A DNA stretch of 64,000 bases from Heyndrickxia sporothermodurans. Its GTDB lineage: Bacteria; Bacillota; Bacilli; Bacillales; Bacillaceae_C. This document shows, piece by piece, positions 8,922 to 17,561 of the stretch (positions within the stretch are counted from its first letter, which is position 1; the number at the start of each line of letters is the position of its first letter). Made by a program: the position numbers and the translations under genes. The notes below the pieces were generated by a model, which was not told where the DNA came from, ran no database searches, and saw nothing but the letters and a program-made list of their open reading frames with translations. Location: NCBI GenBank assembly GCA_016756695.1, contig CP066701.1:3864001-3928000 (forward strand). The letters run 5' to 3'.

Positions 8922-10544
8922 ATGAAAAAGACAGCGAATTCAACTACCCCAACCCCTACAATTGAAGAACTCCTGCAACGCTTGGAAATGCTGGAGAAAC
9001 AAAATGCGGAATTAGAGGCGAAGCTAAAAAAGCAGAGCGCGTTAGAGGCCAAATTAAAATGGACTGAAGAACAGCTTCGCCTTCTGCAGAAAAATAGATT
9101 CGGCTTTTCCAGTGAAAAAACCAACCCCGATCAATTGGAACTTTTTAATGAAGTAGAAAATGAAGCTAATCCAGATTTGCCGGAACCTACTTTGGAATCT
9201 ATTACTTATCAACGGCGCCGCAAAGTTCGCGGCCAACGTGAACTGATGTTAGAAAACTTGCCTGTGGAGACGATTGAATATCGTTTATCCCCTGAAGAGC
9301 AGGTTTGTTCGTGTTGCGGTGGAAATCTGCATGAAATGAGTACGCAAGTACGCCAGGAACTAAAATACATTCCTGCGGAATTGAAAGTTGTTAAACATGT
9401 TCAGTCCATTTACTCTTGCCGCCATTGTGAACGTGAAGAAATTGAAACTCCGGTTGTAACAGCACCAATGCCTAAACCGGTTCATTCAGGTAGTTTAGCA
9501 TCTCCTTCTTTAATGGCACATATTATGAATCAAAAATATGTGGATGGGCTGCCATTATACCGGCAAGAAAAGCAATTTTCCAGATTGGGGGTACCGTTAT
9601 CACGCCAAACCCTTGCCAATTGGATGATTCACGGGGCCAACCGGTGGTTGAGCCCACTTTATGATCGCATGCATCAACTTCTTTTGGAAAAGGATATTTT
9701 ACATGCGGACGAATCGACCCTGCAGGTACTTCACGAACCCGGTCGGCCAGCCACCTCAAAATCATATCTCTGGCTCTACCGTACTGGAAAAGAAGGACCT
9801 TCAATCATCCTTTACGATTATCAGGAAACTAGGTCAGGCAAAAATGCCGAGAAATTCCTGTCAGGGTTTAAAGGATATTTACAGGTTGATGGATACGCCG
9901 GGTACCATAAGGTACCTAATGTAAAACTGGTCGGTTGCATGGCTCATGCTCGACGTAAATTTGATGAGGCTTTAAAAGTATTGCCTTCTTCAAAGCGTCT
10001 GACATCAGGAGTAGCAGCAATGGAAGGTCTCCAATACTGTAACCAACTATATCGCATTGAGCGCGACCTAAAGGAGTTATCCTCTATGGAACGATACGAA
10101 AAACGATTAGAACGCAGCAAGCCAGTCTTGGATGCTTTTTTGTCATGGCTAAAAATACAGAAGCAAAAAGTGTTACCAAAAAGCGCTTTAGGTCAGGCGA
10201 TTACCTACTGTCTCAATCAATGGAAGAAATTAGTGGCATTCCTAGAGGATGGACGATTAGAAATTGATAATAATAGAAGCGAGCGCTCAATAAAGCCCTT
10301 TGTTATTGGGAGAAAAAACTTCCTTTTTTCAAATACACCGAAAGGTGCAAGGGCTAGCGCAATCATTTATAGCATTGTGGAAACAGCAAAGGAAAATGGC
10401 CTAAACCCATATTATTACCTTCGCTATTTATTTGAGAAGTTACCTAACATTGATCTGACAGATAAAAATGCCCTGGATAAAGTACTGCCTTGGTCAACAA
10501 CACTTCCAATCGTTTGCATAGATTTTAAAAACTTACCTAAATAA
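8922..10544 (+). CDS. tnpC: IS66 transposase TnpC
   Basis: A 540-residue DDE transposase. An N-terminal coiled coil ([20 protein letters not shown], residues 13-32) is followed by a Cys-rich zinc ribbon (CSCCGG ... CRHC, about 125-165), then the catalytic core: Asp in LHADESTLQ, Asp in [10 protein letters not shown] and Glu in [11 protein letters not shown]. The C-terminal mini-domain [17 protein letters not shown] is also typical. The ATG at 8922 is chosen because the coiled coil begins there; no strong ribosome binding site is visible. The frame is open to 8802 but overlaps tnpB. Confidence 0.93.
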   Translation: MKKTANSTTPTPTIEELLQRLEMLEKQNAELEAKLKKQSALEAKLKWTEEQLRLLQKNRFGFSSEKTNPDQLELFNEVENEANPDLPEPTLESITYQRRRKVRGQRELMLENLPVETIEYRLSPEEQVCSCCGGNLHEMSTQVRQELKYIPAELKVVKHVQSIYSCRHCEREEIETPVVTAPMPKPVHSGSLASPSLMAHIMNQKYVDGLPLYRQEKQFSRLGVPLSRQTLANWMIHGANRWLSPLYDRMHQLLLEKDILHADESTLQVLHEPGRPATSKSYLWLYRTGKEGPSIILYDYQETRSGKNAEKFLSGFKGYLQVDGYAGYHKVPNVKLVGCMAHARRKFDEALKVLPSSKRLTSGVAAMEGLQYCNQLYRIERDLKELSSMERYEKRLERSKPVLDAFLSWLKIQKQKVLPKSALGQAITYCLNQWKKLVAFLEDGRLEIDNNRSERSIKPFVIGRKNFLFSNTPKGARASAIIYSIVETAKENGLNPYYYLRYLFEKLPNIDLTDKNALDKVLPWSTTLPIVCIDFKNLPK

Positions 10545-10551
10545 TAACTCG

Positions 10552-10578
10552 ATCCCCATCTGGTTGACAGGTGGGGAT
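10552..10578 (+). terminator. hairpin at the right end of the IS66 element
   Basis: ATCCCCATCTG (10552-10562) pairs with CAGGTGGGGAT (10568-10578) with one G-T pair. No long T-run follows (TATTTTACG). It lies between tnpC and the terminal repeat and may stop transcription leaving or entering the element. Confidence 0.5.
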
Positions 10579-10592
10579 TATTTTACGCTTAC

Positions 10593-10641
10593 ATAATAAC
10601 TCACTCCAATTACTAGTTAAAAATTGTATAATGCTATCCAT
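10593..10641 (-). pseudogene. opuCB: 5' end of opuCB, separated by IS66
   Basis: Behind opuCA the minus strand has GGAGGGG (10648-10654), six bases, then ATG and the codons MDSIIQFLTSNWSELL before the IS66 boundary. The same residues should precede [10 protein letters not shown] at 8108 and below. This shows where the native opuCB began and that the insertion fell after codon 16. Confidence 0.9.
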
Positions 10642-10653
10642 CTAGTTCCCCTC

Positions 10654-11805
10654 CTAGCCTACATTTTTCGACTCAATCTCCTCTTGTACATCACCCCAAA
10701 TAGAATCGTAGACAATATCTACTAAACTAGCTCTCGTTACAATTCCCACTAAACGTTTGTGGTGATCGACTACAGGAACATATTTCATTCCCATTTTTAA
10801 TATTTTTCGAATCGTATCTCGTACTAATGTTTCTTTTTCTACAGCAAAGAATTTCGTTTCTAATACGTCTGCTACTTGAACCATTTTTTTACGATTCTGA
10901 TCGATTATTTCTACATCTATATACCCTTTTAAAATTTGTTTTTCATCTACTACAAGGAGAGAATCTACGCGTTTCTCTTTCATAATTTGAATCGCTTCTG
11001 ATAGAGATTTATCTTCCGTAATTGTTATTGGGTTAGAGTTCATTACTTGCTCAACCGTTTGTATATTTGGTCTTGCTTGTAATAAACGTTCTTTACCGAT
11101 AAATTCTTCAACAAAGTCATTGGCTGGGTCACGTAATATCTCTTCTGGAGTACCAACTTGGACCAATTGACCATCTTTCATAATCACAATACGATCTGCT
11201 AGTTTCAGAGCCTCATCCATATCATGCGTTACAAATACAATTGTCTTACCGAGCGTTTGTTGTAGCTTTTTGAATTCGTCTTGTAAGGAATCCCTTGTAA
11301 TAGGGTCAAGTGCTCCAAACGGTTCATCCATCAGAATTAATGGTTGGTCTGCTGCAAGTGCACGAAGAACTCCGATACGTTGTTGTTGTCCACCGCTTAA
11401 CTCATGTGGATAGCGATCTAAATAATCCTCTGTCATGTTAACAAGTTTGAGGAGCTCTTTGGCACGTGCCCGACGTTTCTCATCTGGCCATTTTAATAGT
11501 TTTGGTATGAGTGATATGTTTTGTTGTATGGTCATGTGAGGAAATAAACCGATTTGTTGAATAACATACCCAATTTCTCTTCTAAGTTGTACTGGGTCCT
11601 TTTCCATTATGTTTTTTCCATTAATATAAATAGTGCCACTTGACGGTTCGATTAGGCGATTAATCATTTTCATCGTTGTCGTTTTCCCGCAACCACTTGG
11701 ACCGATGAAAACGATGAACTCACCTGGTTTAAATTCTAAATTTAAATCTGAGACTGCTTTCTTTCCACCTTTATACACTTTTGTTACATGATCAAATTTA
11801 AGCAA
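10654..11805 (-). CDS. opuCA: osmoprotectant ABC transporter ATPase OpuCA
   Basis: A 383-residue ATPase energising OpuC uptake. Walker A GPSGCGKTT (about 34-42), Q-loop VIQQIGLFPHMT, signature LSGGQQQRIG, Walker B LILMDEPFGALD and H-loop VTHDMDEAL. Two CBS domains fill about 250-375, as in OpuCA, where they bind nucleotide. The start is probably TTG at 11805, ten bases behind GGAGG. It is the first gene of the operon and is intact; genes beyond it are cut off by the IS66. Confidence 0.92.
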   Translation of the reverse strand: MLKFDHVTKVYKGGKKAVSDLNLEFKPGEFIVFIGPSGCGKTTTMKMINRLIEPSSGTIYINGKNIMEKDPVQLRREIGYVIQQIGLFPHMTIQQNISLIPKLLKWPDEKRRARAKELLKLVNMTEDYLDRYPHELSGGQQQRIGVLRALAADQPLILMDEPFGALDPITRDSLQDEFKKLQQTLGKTIVFVTHDMDEALKLADRIVIMKDGQLVQVGTPEEILRDPANDFVEEFIGKERLLQARPNIQTVEQVMNSNPITITEDKSLSEAIQIMKEKRVDSLLVVDEKQILKGYIDVEIIDQNRKKMVQVADVLETKFFAVEKETLVRDTIRKILKMGMKYVPVVDHHKRLVGIVTRASLVDIVYDSIWGDVQEEIESKNVG

Positions 11806-11909
11806 AATGATGACACCTCCACAATTTTCATAAAGTACTTACTTATTTATTCACCTTTCAATTGTATCGCACACTTTATAAAATAAAAAGTTTACAAATT
11901 TTATATATT

Positions 11910-11922
11910 GTATAGATTATAC
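11910..11922. promoter_or_regulatory. palindrome between opuCA and the GbsR-type regulator
   Basis: GTATA-GAT-TATAC, a perfect 5-bp palindrome with a 3-base centre in the 270-base divergent spacer. It could be an operator of the regulator. TTGTTT-like and TATGAT elements at about 12007-12033 may be the regulator's own promoter. Inference only. Confidence 0.3.
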
Positions 11923-12075
11923 GCAAATTCGTGAGTGTATATTGTTAAAAACGACATTATTCATACTATTACTTATTAATGCTTTAGTATACTCCCTGTA
12001 TTGCTTGTTTATTTTTCCACTAAAATATGATACATTGACTTAGTAAATTAGGTGGTTGAAAGGAGCCTACTACCT

Positions 12076-12612
12076 ATGGATGAGAAACCATTGAAATTAA
12101 TTAATCAAGCTAAAGAACAATATATAGAGAAGATTGCAGATAATATGCGTACGTATGGAGTATCCACTACGGTTGGTCGTGTTCTAGGTATTATTTATAT
12201 GAACCGGAAACCGATGACGCTTGATGAACTATCTGCTGCAACTGGCATGAGTAAAACAAGAATGAGCCAAGTCGTTCGCGAAATGCTTGATATCAATATT
12301 GCCGAAAAAGTATTCGAAAAAGGTGTTCGTAAAGATATTTATGATGTCGAATCCGATTATTACGAAACCTTTATTTCTATCTTCACCTCCAATTGGCGAA
12401 AAACGATCAATCGCAATAAAATATTTGAAAAAAAATTATCCAGAGAACTCTCCCTATTAAAGGAACATGAAGAGTTATCACCAGAAGTTGAAGCAAGCGT
12501 TAATGAACTACTGAAAGAAATGAAAGTATGGTCAGGCTACTATCAATGGCTAACTCGGTTAGTTGACTTTTTCGAAAGCGGGGAAATATTCGAGCACGTT
12601 CCAAAATCGTAG
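12076..12612 (+). CDS. GbsR/OpcR-type MarR-like transcriptional regulator
   Basis: A 178-residue winged-helix regulator of the GbsR family. The HTH lies about residues 28-75 (GRVLGIIYMNRKPMTLDELS, then GMSKTRMSQVVREM). In B. subtilis GbsR and OpcR repress opuB and opuC in answer to choline or salt. Its divergent position next to opuCA makes it the likely operon repressor. ATG at 12076 lies behind AAAGGAG; the frame opens at a GTG upstream of that site. Confidence 0.85.
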   Translation: MDEKPLKLINQAKEQYIEKIADNMRTYGVSTTVGRVLGIIYMNRKPMTLDELSAATGMSKTRMSQVVREMLDINIAEKVFEKGVRKDIYDVESDYYETFISIFTSNWRKTINRNKIFEKKLSRELSLLKEHEELSPEVEASVNELLKEMKVWSGYYQWLTRLVDFFESGEIFEHVPKS

Positions 12613-12627
12613 ACCTTTATGTATCAT

Positions 12628-12654
12628 TACTCCTATTTTTAAAAAATGGGAGTA
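12628..12654 (+). terminator. terminator after the GbsR-type gene
   Basis: TACTCCTATTTTT pairs with AAAAATGGGAGTA with one G-T pair, followed by TTATTATTT. Confidence 0.7.
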
Positions 12655-12745
12655 TTATTATTTACCCAATATTTTTTGCTTATAAACATGAGTTAATATG
12701 TTATCCTTATCTTACTTGAATGACTAAAAAATAGTGGGTGATCAC

Positions 12746-13150
12746 ATGGGTGGGATTATTTTATTCGACGGCGTTTGTAATTTTTGCAATAGCAGTGTGC
12801 AATTTATTATGAAAAGAGATCCTAAAGCCTTTTTCAAGTTTGCATCACTTCAAAGCGAAACTGGAAAATCACTATTACTGAAATATCAGATTACTGAGGA
12901 TGTTGACAGTCTTGTATTAATAGAAGACGATTCATATTTTATTAAATCTAGTGCAATCTTAAGAATTTGTACCCATTTACGGGGATTATGGAAAATCTTA
13001 TCCGTTTTTCGTTTCGTACCTACACCAATGCGGAATATATTGTATGATATCATCGCCAAAAATCGATATAGATGGTTTGGAAAGAAAGAAACTTGTATGA
13101 TTCCTAGCAAAGAGGAAAGACGGAGATTTTTAGATTATACAGATTCATAA
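12746..13150 (+). CDS. yuxK: DCC-family thiol-disulfide oxidoreductase (YuxK-like)
   Basis: A 134-residue DUF393 protein. FDGVCNFCN at residues 6-14 is the D-x-x-C-x-x-C motif that names the family; the thioredoxin-like fold and role in thiol exchange are inferred from the family. SSAILRICTHL and YRWFGK are further conserved blocks. ATG at 12746 follows GGGTGATC. A monocistronic unit, slightly shorter than B. subtilis YuxK. Confidence 0.82.
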   Translation: MGGIILFDGVCNFCNSSVQFIMKRDPKAFFKFASLQSETGKSLLLKYQITEDVDSLVLIEDDSYFIKSSAILRICTHLRGLWKILSVFRFVPTPMRNILYDIIAKNRYRWFGKKETCMIPSKEERRRFLDYTDS

Positions 13151-13224
13151 CTTTTAAAAAAGCATCCAATCATTTTGGATACTTTTAACAAGGATCCGAC
13201 TTTTTAATAGAGAATTCTAAGTAG

Positions 13225-14082
13225 TTATAAAGATTGACTAGCATCCGAACTAATGGAGCTTTTTCCCTTCACTTGCTTTAACGTTGCTACTATAAGAAAG
13301 CTAACAATCACTAATAAGAGCCATGAACTTACCTTACCTAGATGAACGAGACTCCATGCTTCTGTTTGGTTTGGATACTCCCAAGCGCCAAAAAACGTTG
13401 CGATATTTTCGGCTACCCATATAAAAAATCCGATGAGCACAAAAGAAAATGATAGTGGCATACGGTAACGTGTTCCATTAACTTCGTATATGACCCATGA
13501 CTTCCAAAAAACGATAATGACAAGCCCTGATAACCATAAACGGACATCAATCCAATAGTGGTGAGTAAAGAAATTCAAATAAATCGCAGCTGCAAGAGGT
13601 ACAACTACCAAAAATGGTGGCCACTTAACCAGCTCAACCTTCAACCTCCTCCAAGCCTGGCAAAGATAACTAGCTACGCTTGCATACATGAATCCGCTAT
13701 ACAAAGGCACTCCAAAAATTTTGAAATATCCTTCCTCCGGGTAAGACCAAGAACCCATATGTACCTTAAAAAGTTCAAGAGCAAGTCCAATAAGGTGAAA
13801 CAATGAGATTACCTTTAGTTCATCCATTGTTTCAAGTCCAGATCGAACCATCCACCACTGCATTAGAAGGCAAATGATCAGCATCCAGTCATACCGCGGC
13901 AGGAAGGGAAGCGGGATGATTTGTGTAAGAGCCAAAGAGGCAAAAATAACGACGGGAAACAAACAGGATAATGCCTGTTCCCATCCAAAATGAACAAGTT
14001 GCTTGATTACTCTGACGATTTGTGCATCCATTTTTGAATGATTAAACTCATGAATTGCTTCCCTTTTACGAATTTGATTCAT
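13225..14082 (-). CDS. yoaT: DUF817 membrane protein (YoaT-like)
   Basis: A 285-residue integral membrane protein with about eight hydrophobic segments. HMGSWSYPEEGYFKIFGVPLYSGFMYASV (split: HMGSWSYPE, FGVPLYSGFMYASV) is the DUF817 hallmark. Function unknown. yozG- and yoaS-like genes lie directly upstream on the same strand, as in B. subtilis. ATG at 14082 or GTG at 14094 are both possible behind AAGGAG; I chose the ATG. Confidence 0.82.
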   Translation of the reverse strand: MNQIRKREAIHEFNHSKMDAQIVRVIKQLVHFGWEQALSCLFPVVIFASLALTQIIPLPFLPRYDWMLIICLLMQWWMVRSGLETMDELKVISLFHLIGLALELFKVHMGSWSYPEEGYFKIFGVPLYSGFMYASVASYLCQAWRRLKVELVKWPPFLVVVPLAAAIYLNFFTHHYWIDVRLWLSGLVIIVFWKSWVIYEVNGTRYRMPLSFSFVLIGFFIWVAENIATFFGAWEYPNQTEAWSLVHLGKVSSWLLLVIVSFLIVATLKQVKGKSSISSDASQSL

Positions 14083-14123
14083 AGAAAACTTCACTCTCCT
14101 TACGTGTTAAATACTCCATTTTA

Positions 14124-14345
14124 TTAAACTTGAGAGTCTTCATCACTTCGGTATTCTAAAATATCTCCGGGTTGACATTCTAAAGCCTTACAAATTCCCT
14201 CTAAAGTTGATAATCGAATTGCTTTTGCCTTTCCATTTTTTAATATTGAAAGGTTAGCCATTGTGATTCCAACCTTCTCCGATAGTTCGGTTACACTCAT
14301 TTTCCTTTTAGCAAGCATCACATCAATATTGATTATAATTGCCAT
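14124..14345 (-). CDS. yozG: small Cro/CI-type regulator (YozG-like)
   Basis: A 73-residue protein that is almost only a helix-turn-helix: DVMLAKRKMSVTELSEKVGI, then TMANLSILKNGKAKAIRLST and LEGICKALECQPGDILEY. This is the short regulator that commonly follows a DUF2975 gene. Start at the ATG at 14345 behind GAGGTG. It ends 10 bases after the yoaS-like gene and probably controls that pair. Confidence 0.85.
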   Translation of the reverse strand: MAIIINIDVMLAKRKMSVTELSEKVGITMANLSILKNGKAKAIRLSTLEGICKALECQPGDILEYRSDEDSQV

Positions 14346-14355
14346 TGTTTTCACC

Positions 14356-14838
14356 TCAAACCGTTAAGTCATTTTCTGATTTTATATCAATCGCTTCTTT
14401 TAACAGCTTTTGAAGAACAGCGGCAAAGACTGCAATCACCATAGAAGCAAAAGGAACTACCAAACCAATAATGACAACACCTGGTTCGTCATCTTTATCC
14501 GCAAACAGATAGAAAAGCGGCAAGACGAGGATATGTAAGCAACTAATTGTGATTGCACAGTATTTGATTTTCTCTAAAGATTTTACAGAGTTTTGCGAGA
14601 AAGCATTATTTTTGTCAATATAGCGTAAAAGTTTGAAAGCCTGATACAAAGCAAAGTAAAAAGGAATCACCGATGCATAAAACGCGATGAAAACGAGATA
14701 TTTTATATAAGCAAACTTAGGTAATAATTTTGCTGCAAGATTCCCTATCTCAGGCACCAAAAAAATGCACAAAGCAAGAATTGGAATTCCAATAAGAACG
14801 ACAGATATCTTTAAAAAGAGTGTTGACACTCGTTTCAT
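14356..14838 (-). CDS. yoaS: DUF2975 membrane protein (YoaS-like)
   Basis: A 160-residue protein with four hydrophobic helices (about 5-30, 45-70, 90-115, 122-148) and the pattern ALYQAFKLLRYIDKNNAFSQ, then SLEKIKYCA, that marks DUF2975. Function unknown. It sits with a small HTH regulator in a two-gene unit seen in many Firmicutes. ATG at 14838 follows GAGGTGC. Confidence 0.83.
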   Translation of the reverse strand: MKRVSTLFLKISVVLIGIPILALCIFLVPEIGNLAAKLLPKFAYIKYLVFIAFYASVIPFYFALYQAFKLLRYIDKNNAFSQNSVKSLEKIKYCAITISCLHILVLPLFYLFADKDDEPGVVIIGLVVPFASMVIAVFAAVLQKLLKEAIDIKSENDLTV

Positions 14839-14969
14839 AAAAGCACCTCACTTATTTAATGTCTTTATTGAATTTAACATAATATTTATCGTTTTACAAT
14901 AAAAAATTATTGATTTTTACTGCACTCTTATTGTTATAAAATTATCATATTCATTTGCTAAAAGAAAAA

Positions 14970-14995
14970 GCATTCCTCATACCTTTGAGAAATGC
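14970..14995 (-). terminator. terminator of the Clp_N-GNAT gene
   Basis: On the minus strand GCATTTCTCA pairs with TGAGGAATGC, followed by TTTTTCTTTT. It lies 100 bases past the stop at 15096. Confidence 0.75.
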
Positions 14996-15095
14996 AATAA
15001 AACACTTAGATCTATAATCTATTCAATTCATAAACTGTTGGACCTCTCCTCATTTCAAAATATAATCAACAAACAATAGATTAATAAAATAGGTT

Positions 15096-15953
15096 TTACA
15101 TCGATGGAATTACAACTGCATTACACGCTTTTTCATAAAATTCAATCGGTCCTGCCTCACCAATAACTGCATACTCATAACCAATTTCCTTCATATCTTT
15201 TAAACAATGATGAAGTAGTGCATAGCCAATACCTTTAACCCTATTAGATTTCGTTACACCCATAGGACCGAAATAACATTTTCTATTCTTATAAATATCA
15301 AAAGCAGCAAAGCCAATAATCTCTTTATAATTATCATATGCAATATATATAGAGGGATCATCTAATAAAAACGCAGCTCTAATGGTTTGAGACCATTCCT
15401 TTGAAAAATTCTTATCTACAAAATTAACAATATTATTTTCATCCTTACTAATTGCCCTTCGAATCAAGGGCGAATCTACATTGGGATATGTGTATTTGCC
15501 GAGGTGAGTAATCATATCCCTTGAATTTGTTCCGAGGGCTAAAATTATTTCCTTATTTTCATCTGTTAAAAAACTATCCATCACTCCAGTAGTAATTAAA
15601 GCTTTAAGTAAATGACCTTCATTTAAATAAACTTGATTATATTTTTCCATGTAATGCCTTGCAGTATGAAAAACTTCAATCACTTCAACCGTTACAGCTG
15701 TATTAAAAAAATCGCTTCCAGTTATATTTTGATTTTGTGATTCCCTTAATTCTATTATTCTATTTGTCATTAAAGATTTGTCTATGTTAGTTTTCAAAGA
15801 TATTTCACCGAGCACTCCAGTTTTTTCATTTAGGCACGCAATAAGTAAATGTACGGGCTGTAACACTTTATCTTTAGAAAAATGCATCTCTATCTCTGCA
15901 TTCCTCATAATTCTTAGGATTCTACTAGTAAAATAAAAGTTTGAATTTTTCAA
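15096..15953 (-). CDS. Clp N-domain fused to a GNAT acetyltransferase
   Basis: A 285-residue two-domain protein. Residues 8-145 look like a double Clp_N repeat: RIMRNAEIEMHFSKDKVLQP-V-HLLIACL, then FHTARHYMEKYNQVYLNEGHLLKALI. Residues about 160-285 are a GNAT domain with the acetyl-CoA loop VTKSNRVKGIGYALLHHCL and GEAGPIEFYEKACNAV. Clp_N domains bind substrates or adaptors of Clp ATPases; no ATPase is present here. It starts with TTG at 15953 behind AAGGGGG. Monocistronic. Target of acetylation unknown. Confidence 0.75.
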   Translation of the reverse strand: MKNSNFYFTSRILRIMRNAEIEMHFSKDKVLQPVHLLIACLNEKTGVLGEISLKTNIDKSLMTNRIIELRESQNQNITGSDFFNTAVTVEVIEVFHTARHYMEKYNQVYLNEGHLLKALITTGVMDSFLTDENKEIILALGTNSRDMITHLGKYTYPNVDSPLIRRAISKDENNIVNFVDKNFSKEWSQTIRAAFLLDDPSIYIAYDNYKEIIGFAAFDIYKNRKCYFGPMGVTKSNRVKGIGYALLHHCLKDMKEIGYEYAVIGEAGPIEFYEKACNAVVIPSM

Positions 15954-16128
15954 ATTAACGCCCCCTTCAAGTAGCCTAGCATATTAAACCATTGATAAAA
16001 TAGAAAAAAATTAAAATTGACCAACAATATTTTTGCTTTTTTTAGGACAATAATGTTATCATGTATTCACTATTTTCTAAATAGTATAAAATTATCATAA
16101 TAATATATCACTAAAAGGAATGAAGCAA

Positions 16129-16923
16129 ATGATTATTAATATGAAGAACGTATGCTGGAAACGCGGGGAAAACTGGATTTTACAAAATCTATCATGGGAT
16201 GTGAAAGAAAAAGAGCATTGGTGTATTCTCGGACTTAACGGATCTGGAAAAACAACTCTACTTAATATGATTAATGGGTATATTTGGCCGACAAAAGGAG
16301 AAGTGAATGTATTAGGGAACAAATTCGGTCGTACCGATCTACGCGAGCTACGGAAATCAATTGGATGGGTAAGCTCCTCATTACAACAGCAGTTACCTGA
16401 TGAAGAAATAGTCGAAAATATCGTATTGAGCGGCAAATTTGCAAGCATTGGTTTATATGAACAAGCATCTCCACAAGATTATGAAAAAGTTCATGATTTA
16501 CTCACATTACTAGATTGCCAGCATTTAAGAAACCGAATGTACCAAACTTTATCCCAAGGTGAACGCCAACGCATACTAATTGCAAGAGCTTTAATGGCCG
16601 CGCCAAAATTACTTATACTAGATGAACCATGTACAGGACTGGATATCATTGCTCGGGAACAGCTTTTACAGTTGATTGAAACATTAGCGAATCAACCAGA
16701 TGGCCCTACTTTGATCTATGTTACACATCATGTTGAAGAAATTCTTCCTTCCTTTCAAAAAACTTTATTATTAAAAAATGGTGAACCATTCGCCTCCGGT
16801 AATACAGTTGATCTATTAACAGAAAAAAGATTATCTGAATTTTACGGAACACCCATTTCTGTTACAAAGAATCTTGATCGGACTTGGCTGTCATTTAAAG
16901 AGACGTTATTTGTGAACACATGA
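16129..16923 (+). CDS. ylmA: ABC transporter ATP-binding protein (YlmA-like)
   Basis: A 264-residue stand-alone ABC ATPase. Walker A GLNGSGKTT (about 36-44), signature LSQGERQR, Walker B LLILDEPCTGLD and H-loop YVTHHVEE. The length and the unusual LSQGE signature fit B. subtilis YlmA. No permease gene is adjacent, so its transport partner, if any, is elsewhere. ATG at 16129 is nine bases from AAAAGGA; an ATG at 16120 overlaps that site. Confidence 0.8.
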   Translation: MIINMKNVCWKRGENWILQNLSWDVKEKEHWCILGLNGSGKTTLLNMINGYIWPTKGEVNVLGNKFGRTDLRELRKSIGWVSSSLQQQLPDEEIVENIVLSGKFASIGLYEQASPQDYEKVHDLLTLLDCQHLRNRMYQTLSQGERQRILIARALMAAPKLLILDEPCTGLDIIAREQLLQLIETLANQPDGPTLIYVTHHVEEILPSFQKTLLLKNGEPFASGNTVDLLTEKRLSEFYGTPISVTKNLDRTWLSFKETLFVNT

Positions 16924-16944
16924 ATGATCATGCGTTCACTTTTT
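16912..16944 (+). terminator. terminator overlapping the ylmA stop codon
   Basis: GTGAACACATGA (16912-16923) pairs with TCATGCGTTCAC (16928-16939) with one mismatch, followed by TTTTTG. The left arm includes the stop codon. Confidence 0.8.
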
Positions 16945-16951
16945 GTTAATC

Positions 16952-17491
16952 CTATTTCCAAATTCTCTTTATATTAATTGAATTGGTATCAAAATCCAAT
17001 TGATAAACATCTGGATTCGTCAGTTCCTGCCATGTTTCGAAGGAATACTTGTTATCAAAATAATTTAGTATTAAAGATAATAAATTTCCATGTGTTGCAA
17101 CTAAGGTCGTGTCATATGGTCCTTCTACTATCTCTGTTATTACATCGATCGCACGCTTTGCAGCCGTTCTACTTGATTCTCCGCCATCAAAGCAAAGATC
17201 TAAATCTTCAAACGTTCTTCTTAGCATGTCAAACCATTCGGGTTGATCAGTTGTACTAAGTACCCTCTCAGTTAAACGTGTATCTTTAACGATTCTAAGT
17301 TTCTTCGTATTTGCGAGTGGAACTACGGAATCAACAGCTCTCTTAAAAGGACTTGCTATTATTTGATCAATTTTTTTAGTAGAGAAAAATTCTGCTAATT
17401 CAACAGATTGCTTGACACCTATTTCTGTTAAATTTGCATCCATTTCCTGACCAAAAGCCTGACAATGTCGAATAAGGTAAATCATTTTCAA
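16952..17491 (-). CDS. histidine phosphatase family protein
   Basis: A 179-residue phosphoglycerate-mutase-like phosphatase. The catalytic block is LIRHCQA (RHG reads RHC), with IIASPFKRAVDSV, an acid-donor region around LTERVLS and the second His in VATHGNLLSLIL. Substrate unknown. Start TTG at 17491 behind GGAAGAG; an ATG two codons later is the alternative. Convergent with ylmA. Confidence 0.85.
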   Translation of the reverse strand: MKMIYLIRHCQAFGQEMDANLTEIGVKQSVELAEFFSTKKIDQIIASPFKRAVDSVVPLANTKKLRIVKDTRLTERVLSTTDQPEWFDMLRRTFEDLDLCFDGGESSRTAAKRAIDVITEIVEGPYDTTLVATHGNLLSLILNYFDNKYSFETWQELTNPDVYQLDFDTNSINIKRIWK

Positions 17492-17561
17492 TTACGCTCT
17501 TCCCCCATGTATGAAATAGTTTTTTATTCATTATTATTTAGAATTGCCATGAAACTACTTT

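Larger units (their letters stand above)
8116..10592 (+). mobile_element. IS66-family insertion sequence in opuCB
   Basis: A 2477-base element with tnpA, tnpB and tnpC. Its ends are GTAAGAGTCAAATA at 8116 and the complement GTAAGCGTAAAATA reading inward from 10592, a good imperfect terminal repeat beginning with the family's GTAA. It is flanked by a perfect ATAATAAC duplication. All three reading frames are open, so it looks intact and fairly recent. Confidence 0.93.

Noticed and set aside
8582-9124. 180-residue frame on the minus strand inside the IS66
   Set aside because: Antisense to tnpB/tnpC, Ser/Phe-rich as expected for a shadow frame, no ribosome binding site.
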